From IMG/VR virus record IMGVR_UViG_3300027823_000001, positions 36,096 through 100,095 of that record: DNA of 64,000 nucleotides; one strand, 5' to 3'. Below the pieces are notes generated by a model, which was given only the letters and a program-made list of their open reading frames with translations, did no database searches and had not been told where the DNA came from. This document shows positions 13,975 to 21,645 of the stretch, one piece after another. A program made the position numbers and the translations under genes. Numbering within the stretch: the first letter of the stretch is position 1; every line of letters starts with the position of its first letter. This stretch comes from a virus.

Positions 13975-14813
13975 TGCTGAGTGATGAGGAGTTCGCCGTG
14001 CGCATGAGGGTGCTGCGCGGCGATGCACCACTCAAGCGCACGGCACCGTGGCAGCAGCTGATGGACATCTCGATCGCGAACGTGCGCGACATGATCTACA
14101 CGCCTGGCATCGCAGACAACGAAGGTAACGTCGAGCCCTTGCAATGCGTGAGCTTCGGCGAAGCAACGGCGGACACTGGTGCCGGCGCGCTGATCAGGCC
14201 TTTCGTGGTCAGCTCGACGCGCGCGGATTACGGTGCGAAGCGCTCGATGGTCGAGAAGACGGTGCGCTCTGATGGTGAAGAGCTGACGAGCTGGCTTGTG
14301 CAACAGCCAGGCGCCGATCAGTTCCTCTCGGTCGAGTTCTGCACATCACTCTACGAGAACACGGTGAGGCTGCTGCTCAAGAGCGTCTTGACACCACATC
14401 GTGCAATCCAATACTGGCAAGACGCCTTCGATGCAGGACTGCTGCGCCAAGGCATGCACCCGCGGTGGCGTCACCTGGCAGAGCCTCGCGCTTACGGCTG
14501 GCAGGTGACAACCATCGAGTGTCCAAAGGGTGAAGACCGCGCGGTCTTCACGCTGCGCAAAGAAGCCGTTTGGATCGATCACGATGGCAAGCTCGCAACA
14601 CCGTGGGGCGCGGTCGACAGTGCCTACACCGATCCGATGGTGATCTCAGGTAGCAGTCTCGAACGCCTGATCGAGAAGTACAGTGACGCCATGGAGATGG
14701 TGGACAGCAGGACGTGCATTGAAGGATTGCAGATGCCCTCTTACGATCGGGCCCGTGTTGCGAGTATCCTCGCGGCGCAGACCGTGCTCGTGGAGGTACC
14801 GCTTGCCCCGTGA
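13974..14813 (+). CDS. Hypothetical protein, 279 aa
   Basis: The ATG at 13974 overlaps the previous stop by one base. The upstream part of the same frame is a shadow of the lipoprotein gene. The protein is soluble-looking: MLSDEEFAVRMRVLRGD, a central segment with SVEFCTSLYENTVRLLLKSV, and a C-terminus with MVISGSSLERLIEKYSD. No motif lets me assign a function. Confidence 0.55.
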   Translation: MLSDEEFAVRMRVLRGDAPLKRTAPWQQLMDISIANVRDMIYTPGIADNEGNVEPLQCVSFGEATADTGAGALIRPFVVSSTRADYGAKRSMVEKTVRSDGEELTSWLVQQPGADQFLSVEFCTSLYENTVRLLLKSVLTPHRAIQYWQDAFDAGLLRQGMHPRWRHLAEPRAYGWQVTTIECPKGEDRAVFTLRKEAVWIDHDGKLATPWGAVDSAYTDPMVISGSSLERLIEKYSDAMEMVDSRTCIEGLQMPSYDRARVASILAAQTVLVEVPLAP

Positions 14814-15360
14814 ACGACCGAAGACCTACGGAGAGGAGCTACGCCGCTGGCCTCCTGAGATGCTCTCCAGCGGAGAGCTGAAGCAGCTCGCCGATGAACG
14901 TGCGTGGGAGCGCACGCACCCGCAAGAGGTCGCCGCGCTCGACGCGCTACTCGGCGAGCGCGTGGTGCTCGTTGCAAAGCAGGAGGGCCTCTATGCGACG
15001 TGGGCAGAGGAACTACCGCCACGCGAGCGCCGCATCCCCGGAGTGACTGGGATCCTCATCCCGACGCACCTACGCGCAGGGCTCGCGTTCGTGGTCCAGG
15101 CAAGGCTCGGCTCACGGCTGCTGGGAGTCGATGCAGTTGGAGAGCCGTGGCTCTTGCGTCGCGAGTGGCTGCGAGTCTCACATCGTGTAGAGAGTGCGCA
15201 TGGTACTGAAGAAGGGCCGAACAGTACGAGTAGGACCGCCGATCAGCAACGCGACGCGAGAGGCGCTAGCGCGAGCGACAGCTGCACAGCCCGAGCCCCC
15301 GAAGCAGCGCCGCGACATCCTGGTTTCGTCGAACGTCACCCCCGACCAATGCTCCGATGA
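14803..15360 (+). CDS. Hypothetical protein, 185 aa, overlapping the next gene
   Basis: The likely start is TTG at 14803, preceded by GGAGGT with good spacing. It gives MPRERPKTYGEELRRWPPEM and a helical, charged protein. About the last 55 residues (from HRVESAHG) are low-complexity and lie over the promoter-like motif at 15180 and the first 160 bases of the next gene in another frame. Either the two genes truly overlap or this one originally ended nearer 15180. Function unknown. Confidence 0.45.
   Translation: MPRERPKTYGEELRRWPPEMLSSGELKQLADERAWERTHPQEVAALDALLGERVVLVAKQEGLYATWAEELPPRERRIPGVTGILIPTHLRAGLAFVVQARLGSRLLGVDAVGEPWLLRREWLRVSHRVESAHGTEEGPNSTSRTADQQRDARGASASDSCTARAPEAAPRHPGFVERHPRPMLR
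15180..15199 (+). promoter_or_regulatory. Recurrent phage promoter-like motif, copy 6
   Basis: ACATCGTGTAGAG at 15180-15192, hexamer TAGAGA at 15188-15193, six bases, then the ATG at 15200. Sequence and spacing are the same as in the copy at 5935. It lies inside the reading frame of the preceding gene. Confidence 0.55.
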
Positions 15361-16018
15361 CCAGCTCGCGCGCCGCCTACGCCTGAAGCGCGGTGAGCTG
15401 GTCGCAGCGGAAGGCAACGAGCACGACATCGCGTCGATCACTGCGACGATGCGCGAGATCAACGGGTTCCTGTGCGGACGCATGCGCACCGATCACCCGT
15501 GGCACAGGACTCCGAACGCATTACTGAACGCACTACACGGCATCACGCGTGGCGCAGGGCGCAGCGTGCAGGGCTTCTTTGGATCGCTCGCAAAGCCTCA
15601 GCAAATAGTGTCATCGGGGTGTATCCGGGTCGACGAGATCGGCTACACGACAGGCCCGATGGCGCTCTCGGAGCACGAGGTCGGTTGGTTCAACGGAGGC
15701 ACGTTGATCCTCGCGTGGGATGTGTTTGAGCACCGCAACGCGATCCGCCAACTGCGCGCGGTGGACGTTGATGGCTACGGCGTGCAAGGCCTCATACTCG
15801 ATCGAGTGCTTCGCGTCCCCATCACCTCGGACTACCGCTTTCAGACTGAGTACCCTACACGATCAGCAGTGGATGCAGAGCGCCATGCGCTGCGCATCTT
15901 CTCGCGAGTCAGCAACGCACCTCAAGATCAACACACCGTGTGGGGCCCTGCGGGCGGTGCAGCGATCGATCTGATCGCCGAGCTGAACGCAGTGCACGGC
16001 TTCACCGCGTACGTCTGA
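15200..16018 (+). CDS. Hypothetical protein before the terminase, 272 aa
   Basis: The ATG at 15200 was preferred over the in-frame GTG at 15194 because of the fixed six-base spacing from the promoter-like hexamer. The protein has a basic start (MVLKKGRTVRVGPP), a helical region (DDQLARRLRLKRGELVAAEG) and a C-terminal domain with NGGTLILAWDVFEHRNAIRQ. It is directly upstream of the large terminase gene, the usual place of a small terminase subunit. The basic N-terminus and helices would allow that, but I see no clear helix-turn-helix signature, so it is only a candidate. Confidence 0.5.
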   Translation: MVLKKGRTVRVGPPISNATREALARATAAQPEPPKQRRDILVSSNVTPDQCSDDQLARRLRLKRGELVAAEGNEHDIASITATMREINGFLCGRMRTDHPWHRTPNALLNALHGITRGAGRSVQGFFGSLAKPQQIVSSGCIRVDEIGYTTGPMALSEHEVGWFNGGTLILAWDVFEHRNAIRQLRAVDVDGYGVQGLILDRVLRVPITSDYRFQTEYPTRSAVDAERHALRIFSRVSNAPQDQHTVWGPAGGAAIDLIAELNAVHGFTAYV

Positions 16019-16068
16019 AAGCAGAGCGCTGTTGCGCGTTCCGGCAAGTGCGCGCACTCTGATGGTGA

Positions 16069-17790
16069 ATGCACTCCTTCCCTGCGACGGCTTCTCGCAA
16101 GGGTACGACGCGATCGGTACCAGCTGCGAAAGCCACCGTCACCGCGTCGCACCTTGGTCATGATCCAACGTGGGGACCGCTGTACGCGAACATGCTCGCG
16201 CAGTCGCTGTGTCTGTTCGCGAGAGACATACTCGGACTGACCATCGCCGAGTTCATGCTGGAGTGGGAGGACATGGTCCACTCTCACGATCGGATCGCGA
16301 CGCTCGCTGCTCGTGACCACGGCAAGAGCACTTGGTGGACCTACGCCTACCCGATCTGGCGCGCCGTGTTCGAGCCAGGCGCTGAGGTTTACATCTTCGG
16401 CAAGACGCAGGAGAGCGCGCAGGAGTACATTGACATCATCCTCTATGGGAAGGGCAACCTCCGAGGCATGGTGGACATCGCGTCGCTCTCGGACTTGGTG
16501 CCGACGCGCGAGCAGACGATGCGAGACCCGCGTCTGCGCCTGAACAAGAGCGACGTGCGCTTTCACAATGGCTCGCGCATCCGCGCCGTGTCGTGGGGCA
16601 AGAGCACGCGTGGTCGCCACCCGAAGTACGTAGTGTGCGACGACGTACTCTCCGATGAGGACATGTGGTCGGAGACGACGCGCAAAAAGAACATCGAGTA
16701 CTTCAAGGGCGCGATCACGAACATGCCGCCGCCCAACGGTCAGCTGATCGTGGTGGGCACGCCCTTCCATGCAGCGGACCTATACAACTGGCTGCGTATC
16801 AACAAGCGCTACACGTTCAAGAAGTTCCCGGGCATCGTGCGAGAGGGGGGCACTGAGCGCGCTCTCTTCCCAGGGCGATGGTCTCTGAAGCTGCTCTACA
16901 TGAAGCGGGAGGAGATCGGCTCTGTCGCGTTCGCGCGAGAGATCCTGTGCGAGCCCATCACAGACGACCTCTCGATCTTCCCCTCGCACCTGTTCCCGCC
17001 GCTGCACGATGCAGGCATGCGACTGCGCCCCAAGCGCAGCGTGATCAAGCAACTGGGCTGGCAGGTCTACATGGGCGTGGACCTCGCGCTCTCTGCGAGC
17101 GTCGGCGCCGACTTCACCGTGATCTTCGTGATCGCCAAAGATCACGATGGTCAGCGCTACATTCTGGACATCGTACGCACCAAGGGGCTCGCGTTTCGCA
17201 AGCAGCTCGAACTGATCGAACGCGTCGCCAAGCGATACGACCCGAACCTGATCTTCATTGAGGCCAACCTCTTCCAACGCATCTACAGCGACGAGATGCG
17301 CCGCACGACCGACCTCCCGGTCAAGCCGTTCATCACGCACGCGCACAACAAGAACCCACTCGACAAGGGCATTCCCTCGCTGCGCATCCTGCTGGAGAAC
17401 GAGAAGTACACGATCCCGTACGACACCAAGGATGCTTACACCGTCGAGAACATCGTAACGTGGGAGAGCGAGGCGAGCCAGTTCGGCTTCGTCGATGGGA
17501 AGCTACAGGGGATCGGCGAACACGACGATACGGTGATGGCGTGGTGGCTCGCTGAAGAAGCCTGCAAGGCCGGCGGCTTCACGTTCGCGATGGGTGACGA
17601 CGAGGAGACGGGCGAGGGAGGCGACATCGTTGGTGACGACTCTCCTGGCGGCGCTGAGGAAGATGCACACTGGAAGCGCGAGATGGGGCTCACTGATGAG
17701 GGTGACGAGAAGGAGGACGCGGCTGAAGACGATCGCTTCGAGGACTACGACGATCCGTTCGGCATCGGACCACCGAAGCGCCCTTCGTGA
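16069..17790 (+). CDS. terL: Terminase large subunit
   Basis: The packaging motor and nuclease that translocates DNA into the prohead and cuts it. The 573-aa protein carries a Walker A-like motif ARDHGKST (R82-T88), Walker B YVVCDDVL (D191, D192), coupling motif VVGTPFH (residues 228-234) and the RNase H-like nuclease triad: GVDLA (D338), FIEANLF (E398) and EHDDTVMAWW (D486, D487). The C-terminal 60 residues are strongly acidic, possibly for contact with the portal. The ATG at 16069 has no strong ribosome-binding site. Confidence 0.95.
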   Translation: MHSFPATASRKGTTRSVPAAKATVTASHLGHDPTWGPLYANMLAQSLCLFARDILGLTIAEFMLEWEDMVHSHDRIATLAARDHGKSTWWTYAYPIWRAVFEPGAEVYIFGKTQESAQEYIDIILYGKGNLRGMVDIASLSDLVPTREQTMRDPRLRLNKSDVRFHNGSRIRAVSWGKSTRGRHPKYVVCDDVLSDEDMWSETTRKKNIEYFKGAITNMPPPNGQLIVVGTPFHAADLYNWLRINKRYTFKKFPGIVREGGTERALFPGRWSLKLLYMKREEIGSVAFAREILCEPITDDLSIFPSHLFPPLHDAGMRLRPKRSVIKQLGWQVYMGVDLALSASVGADFTVIFVIAKDHDGQRYILDIVRTKGLAFRKQLELIERVAKRYDPNLIFIEANLFQRIYSDEMRRTTDLPVKPFITHAHNKNPLDKGIPSLRILLENEKYTIPYDTKDAYTVENIVTWESEASQFGFVDGKLQGIGEHDDTVMAWWLAEEACKAGGFTFAMGDDEETGEGGDIVGDDSPGGAEEDAHWKREMGLTDEGDEKEDAAEDDRFEDYDDPFGIGPPKRPS

Positions 17791-17825
17791 CGATGCCACA
17801 CGCGCACGCTACGCTGCGCGCACTA

Positions 17826-17846
17826 CGCAGGTGGGGTCCACCTGCG
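17826..17846 (+). promoter_or_regulatory. Perfect hairpin in the leader of the next gene
   Basis: CGCAGGTGG, a three-base loop, then CCACCTGCG: a perfect 9-bp stem in the 78-base gap after terL. No T run follows, so it is probably not a simple terminator; it could protect the 5' end of the downstream mRNA or mark a processing site. GCTACGCTGC just upstream (17808-17817) also occurs before the small gene at 45218. Confidence 0.45.
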
Positions 17847-17868
17847 CAACTGAAAGGAACGGACCATC

Positions 17869-18294
17869 ATGGGTATTCGCACTCTCTACTCGGACATCTA
17901 TCTCAACACGCAGAACGGCAAGACCGACGTACCGTACGCGAGCAAGCTCGAACTCGTGCGCGCGATCATGCTGCACGCGGCCGAGGCGTACTCGGGACGC
18001 TTCACCGGAACGGGCGCAGCGCTGGAGGTCGTGACCCCCTTCGCTCCGGGCTTCGTGATCCTCTTCAATCGCACGGCGCCATGCTTGGTGGTGAAGATGC
18101 CTGGCATGGCTGCGGCTGCGTCGATGAAGCTCAACGGCACGCCCGCGCTGACGTACACGGGCACCAACATGGTCACACTCGGCGTGGTGGCTGGTCCGCT
18201 GGGCTTCACGGTCGGCACGGATGCCGACCTCAACACGGCCGCCGAAGTGGTCGAGTGGGTGGCGCTCGGCTTCCGTGATCAGGCCTCTCTCTGA
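17869..18294 (+). CDS. Probable virion structural protein, 141 aa
   Basis: ATG with AAAGGAA upstream. The sequence is mostly beta-strand with small residues (GRFTGTGAALEVVTPFAPGF, ALTYTGTNMVTLGVVAGPLG) and no charge clusters, typical of phage decoration or neck proteins. It lies between terL and the first large injected-protein candidate and has its own leader hairpin. The related region 43064-43462 encodes a protein of similar type. Exact role unknown. Confidence 0.6.
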   Translation: MGIRTLYSDIYLNTQNGKTDVPYASKLELVRAIMLHAAEAYSGRFTGTGAALEVVTPFAPGFVILFNRTAPCLVVKMPGMAAAASMKLNGTPALTYTGTNMVTLGVVAGPLGFTVGTDADLNTAAEVVEWVALGFRDQASL

Positions 18295-18322
18295 TCGCGT
18301 GAACAGGCTCTGACGCGCGACA

Positions 18323-18336
18323 CCATCGCGTAGAGG
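18323..18336 (+). promoter_or_regulatory. Variant of the recurrent promoter-like motif
   Basis: CCATCGCGTAGAGG matches the CATCG[G/T]GTA core except for one base. It is in the gap after the stop at 18294, followed within ten bases by the hairpin at 18346-18372, so the transcript would begin almost at the hairpin. Confidence 0.4.
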
Positions 18337-18345
18337 AGCGGGATA

Positions 18346-18372
18346 CCCTGGCAGGTGGAGCCCCTGCCAGGG
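18346..18372 (+). promoter_or_regulatory. Perfect 10-bp hairpin at the expected 5' end of the large-protein operon
   Basis: CCCTGGCAGG, a seven-base loop TGGAGCC, then CCTGCCAGGG. There is no T run. A second, weaker stem (GCATCC...GGATGC) follows before the ATG at 18423. As the promoter-like motif ends just upstream, it may be a 5' stabiliser or regulatory leader for the long operon of capsid-internal proteins. Confidence 0.5.
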
Positions 18373-18422
18373 TCGCATCCTCGTGTGGGCGGGACGCGGA
18401 TGCACTACTCTTGAGGTGAACG

Positions 18423-21179
18423 ATGCCTGAACGCGCGAACCCGTCTCTGCAACTCCCTGGCTACAGTGCTGGGGGCGACATCCCTGGCCAGGCGAAGCAC
18501 GCAGCTACGCGAGCCGCACAGGGACGCGGCGAGATGGGCGCCGAGCAAGCCGAGGCGAACCGTCTCTTTCGCACGCACGAAGCAGACGAGTACACCGCGC
18601 CGCTCGCGCGCCGAGCACGCACCCCGGAAGATGTGACCGCAGGGCTTGGACTCGATCTAGTGACCGAGCGACGCGTTCAGCAGATCGTGACCGAGCAGCG
18701 CGCCGACTTCAGCAAGAAGGGCGCGACTCAGCGATCGTTCCTCGCAGCGAATGGGCTGGTCGAGACGCTACGCCGCATTGACGTGCCTGCTGATACGCGG
18801 ATGGAGATCACCAAGCGAGCGCGCGCGTTCTGGCAGAACACGCAGCCCACGGACTACTCGAAGGAGCCGACAGTGCGCGCACGACAAGGGACGCAGATGC
18901 GAAGTAACGCGAAGGTACACAAGAGCGGTGTGCGCTACGTGCGCCCGTTGTCGAAGGCCCTGCCCAACAAGAAGCCCGCCTTCGCGCCACCCGCCCCCGT
19001 GCCAGGCGGCGGTGCTGCGAAGCCTCCGCCGTTGCCCTCACCCGCTCCTGCGATGGCCGCACCCGCCTCCGCTGCGAACGTGCGACAGCCTCCCTCTGGC
19101 TATGCGCCGATCCCGAACAGCAAGATCGGCGGCTACAGGATGAAGGCCGCGAAGGGCTGGACGTACTGGTACCCAGGGGCAGGCCTCACGAGCACGCCGC
19201 ATCCGGCCGACGCCGGCAAGGCTCGCGCACAGCGTGCCGCAGGTGAGTCAGCTGCCCCTGTGAAGGCAGGCAAGGGCGCCAAGCCGCCGAAGCCAGCCGC
19301 TGGGCCTCCTGGCGCGCCCGCTGCACCTACGCAGGCTGGTGCCGGGCCTCCGGCCCCCGCAGGACCTCCCGCAGCTCCTGGGGGCGCCCCGAAGCCTCCT
19401 GCTGCACCGCCACACCCCGCAGGCGCCGCACCTCCGCAGGCTGGTGCAGCTCCTCCGCAGGCTGGTGCAGCTCCTGGACCTTCGGGCGGAGCGCCGCAGG
19501 CAGCAGGGGCGCCGCAGGCAACAGGTCCGTCGAAGGCGAACGCGCAAGCGCAGGTCACCAAGGATCACACGGGCGAGAAGCGGCAGTTCCATCCGGAGGT
19601 GCAGGCGCACACGCCTGCTGGCAAAGAGAACGATCAACAGCATCACGCTGACGAGTTCCAGCGCCATCGCGCCGAGAGGGCGGCGGCGATGCGCGGCGGC
19701 GATCAAGAGAAGGCGAAGGCGCACACGTTTGCGATGAACTTCCACGCGGACAAGCACAACCGCTTGCGAGCTGCATCGCAAGGCAAAGACTACAAGCCGA
19801 AGGGCACCTACCCAGGGGCGGACGCTGGCGAGGACGGCATGGGTGGTGGTGCCGATACCGTCGCTGCGTCGTACGACCGCGCAGGCAAGCCGGGCAAGGA
19901 CGGCAAGTCGAGCAGCGCAGCCGATCCTCGTGAGCGCTTCGTGCCCGAGAGCAAGAGCGTCAGTCAGATGCGCGAGACGTTGGGCAAGGCAGTCAACATC
20001 ATGGCGGACCTCTCGCAGGCACACGATCACCTGTCGGCACTCAAGGCGAAGCGCTTGGAGGCGAAGCGCAGCGGGCATCCGCTCGCGCGACGCATGATCT
20101 CGCAGATCGATGCAGAGGTGGCTGCGACCAAACACGACATCGTGCAGCTAGAAGACGCACACGGGCACGCCATGAAGGAAGTGCTCGCGCATCAGTCGCT
20201 GCTGCGCAACGAGCGCATCCGTGCAAACCCGATCTTCCGGGCGTTCATGAATGCGATGCAGTCGCTCTCAGGACTCTCGGACAAGATCGGCGCGAAGCTC
20301 GGCGAGAAGGCAGGGCAAGCGCTGGAAGGCGCAAAGGGTGCCGTCGAAGACTTCAAGAACCGAGGCGCCAAGGCAGAGCAAGACGCAGCGCGCGGTCAGC
20401 TCGATTCGTCGCTCGCGGCTGCCGGCGAAGGGGACGATCCCGAGAACGGTGAGGTGAAGCCGCTCGGCGTGACCAAGGACGACATCGCGGCGCAGTACGG
20501 CGACCCCGAAGCAGAAGAGCAAGGGCAGGCACGCACCGCGGAAGCGATGGACGTGCTGAAGAAGCTCGGACAGGCGCAGGGCGATGAGCCGCAAGATGCA
20601 AGCGCAGATGACGTGGAATCGATACCCGACGACGAAGCTGCCGCGGCTGGTGGAGACGACGCAGGCGGCGAGAGCGAAGCCGACGGTGCGATCAAAGACA
20701 TCTTCGGCATGCGGGACCAGCGCGAGCAGCAAGGCGCCGCGAACAAGCAGCGCGCCGAGGAGAGTGCGGGCTTCGATCGCGAACTCGCATCGGCGCGCAA
20801 CAAGCGTGACGCGATCGAGCAGAAGGCCGCGGCGCAGGCTGACCATTTCGAGCAGCGCAACAAGGGTCGCAGCGAGAAGAGCGTGATGCGTGAGTCGCTC
20901 GGCGGCGGCGACGAAGACACGCAGGTCGCATCGGGCGTGCGCAAGAAGCAGGCGCCTTCAACGCGAGAGCAGAGCACCGTCTCCGTCACAGGTGCGAAGC
21001 GCAAGCAAGCCGTCGCCGTCGAGAAGAGCATGCGACTCGTGAAGAGCGCGCAGTGGCAAGCGGTGATGCGTCTCGCGCCCAAGCTTGATAACACGCTGCG
21101 CAAGAGCACGCGCTACGTCGCACCGCTCGCCCACGTCGCGCGTGCACCCATGACGTTCCTCGATCTCTACGGAGGCTGA
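18423..21179 (+). CDS. Large Pro/Ala/Gly-rich virion protein with shared aromatic motif, 918 aa
   Basis: ATG with TGAGGTGAACG upstream. Residues ~1-220 are helical and charged. Residues ~226-250 hold the motif NSKIGGYRMKAAKGWTYWYP, close to IPGGKRGGYRKRKGAGWDYWYP in the protein from 27772. Residues ~270-385 are an almost pure Pro/Ala/Gly linker with tandem PPQAGAA units. The remainder is helical and coiled-coil-like with Gln/Glu/Lys, followed by an acidic region (DDEAAAAGGDDAGGESEADG). RYVRPLSKA and TRYVAPLAHV echo the MRYIIPELAKA start of the 27772 protein. No enzyme domain is seen. Position between terL and portal and the shared motif suggest a capsid-internal, perhaps injected, protein. 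Confidence 0.6.
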   Translation: MPERANPSLQLPGYSAGGDIPGQAKHAATRAAQGRGEMGAEQAEANRLFRTHEADEYTAPLARRARTPEDVTAGLGLDLVTERRVQQIVTEQRADFSKKGATQRSFLAANGLVETLRRIDVPADTRMEITKRARAFWQNTQPTDYSKEPTVRARQGTQMRSNAKVHKSGVRYVRPLSKALPNKKPAFAPPAPVPGGGAAKPPPLPSPAPAMAAPASAANVRQPPSGYAPIPNSKIGGYRMKAAKGWTYWYPGAGLTSTPHPADAGKARAQRAAGESAAPVKAGKGAKPPKPAAGPPGAPAAPTQAGAGPPAPAGPPAAPGGAPKPPAAPPHPAGAAPPQAGAAPPQAGAAPGPSGGAPQAAGAPQATGPSKANAQAQVTKDHTGEKRQFHPEVQAHTPAGKENDQQHHADEFQRHRAERAAAMRGGDQEKAKAHTFAMNFHADKHNRLRAASQGKDYKPKGTYPGADAGEDGMGGGADTVAASYDRAGKPGKDGKSSSAADPRERFVPESKSVSQMRETLGKAVNIMADLSQAHDHLSALKAKRLEAKRSGHPLARRMISQIDAEVAATKHDIVQLEDAHGHAMKEVLAHQSLLRNERIRANPIFRAFMNAMQSLSGLSDKIGAKLGEKAGQALEGAKGAVEDFKNRGAKAEQDAARGQLDSSLAAAGEGDDPENGEVKPLGVTKDDIAAQYGDPEAEEQGQARTAEAMDVLKKLGQAQGDEPQDASADDVESIPDDEAAAAGGDDAGGESEADGAIKDIFGMRDQREQQGAANKQRAEESAGFDRELASARNKRDAIEQKAAAQADHFEQRNKGRSEKSVMRESLGGGDEDTQVASGVRKKQAPSTREQSTVSVTGAKRKQAVAVEKSMRLVKSAQWQAVMRLAPKLDNTLRKSTRYVAPLAHVARAPMTFLDLYGG
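19431..19472 (+). repeat. Tandem 21-bp repeat in the Pro/Ala/Gly linker
   Basis: CCTCCGCAGGCTGGTGCAGC occurs at 19431-19450 and again at 19452-19471, in frame, encoding PPQAGAA twice. Related degenerate units surround it. Such repeats let the linker grow or shrink by replication slippage. Confidence 0.85.
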
Positions 21180-21184
21180 TCGCG

Positions 21185-21619
21185 ATGGCTCGCAAGCACA
21201 CGCTCAAGCTCGCAGCTCACGTCGAGATCGAACGTGGGCTTCGCAGCATCTACGGCAAGAGCAAAGCCTTCGGCGGCAGCGGTGCAGGTGCTACTCCGGC
21301 ACCCTACGATCCGATCCCCGACTACCAGGACATCTGGTATCAGCCCGACGGCGATCCTCGCAAAGAAGATGAGACAGCGGCGCGCCTGAATCGGCGCAAG
21401 GCAGTGAGCGTCGCGAACAAGGGCAAGTACGGCTTCCATGGCACTGCCGACGCGAACGACACTCCCATCCTCCGCTACGATGCAGAGGACTATCCGCAGA
21501 ACGAGATCCAGCGCGCGCCGAGCCCCAACCGACGGCGTGAAGTCATCGTGACGCCGAACAAGTACCCTCAGACGCTCAAGACAGGCCCGATCAAGCACTC
21601 GATCCCCAAGGGGAAGTGA
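21185..21619 (+). CDS. Hypothetical protein, 144 aa
   Basis: The ATG at 21185 begins five bases after the previous stop. The protein is basic and has many Pro, Tyr and Asp residues in its middle (YDPIPDYQDIWYQPDGDPRK), so it is probably extended rather than globular. The C-terminal third reads EVIVTPNKYPQTLKTGPIKH. It sits in the operon of capsid-internal candidates; no family recognised. Confidence 0.5.
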   Translation: MARKHTLKLAAHVEIERGLRSIYGKSKAFGGSGAGATPAPYDPIPDYQDIWYQPDGDPRKEDETAARLNRRKAVSVANKGKYGFHGTADANDTPILRYDAEDYPQNEIQRAPSPNRRREVIVTPNKYPQTLKTGPIKHSIPKGK

Positions 21620-21645
21620 CATGCCCGTGGTAGGATGGTGACCGC

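Noticed and set aside
16062-16163. Small frame MVNALLPCDGFSQG... starting seven bases before the terminase start
   Set aside because: Lies inside the terminase gene in another frame, with no motif or ribosome-binding site.
19133-19561. Minus-strand frame of 142 aa rich in Gly/Ala/Cys
   Set aside because: It is the mirror of the Pro/Ala/Gly repeat region on the + strand; composition alone keeps it open.
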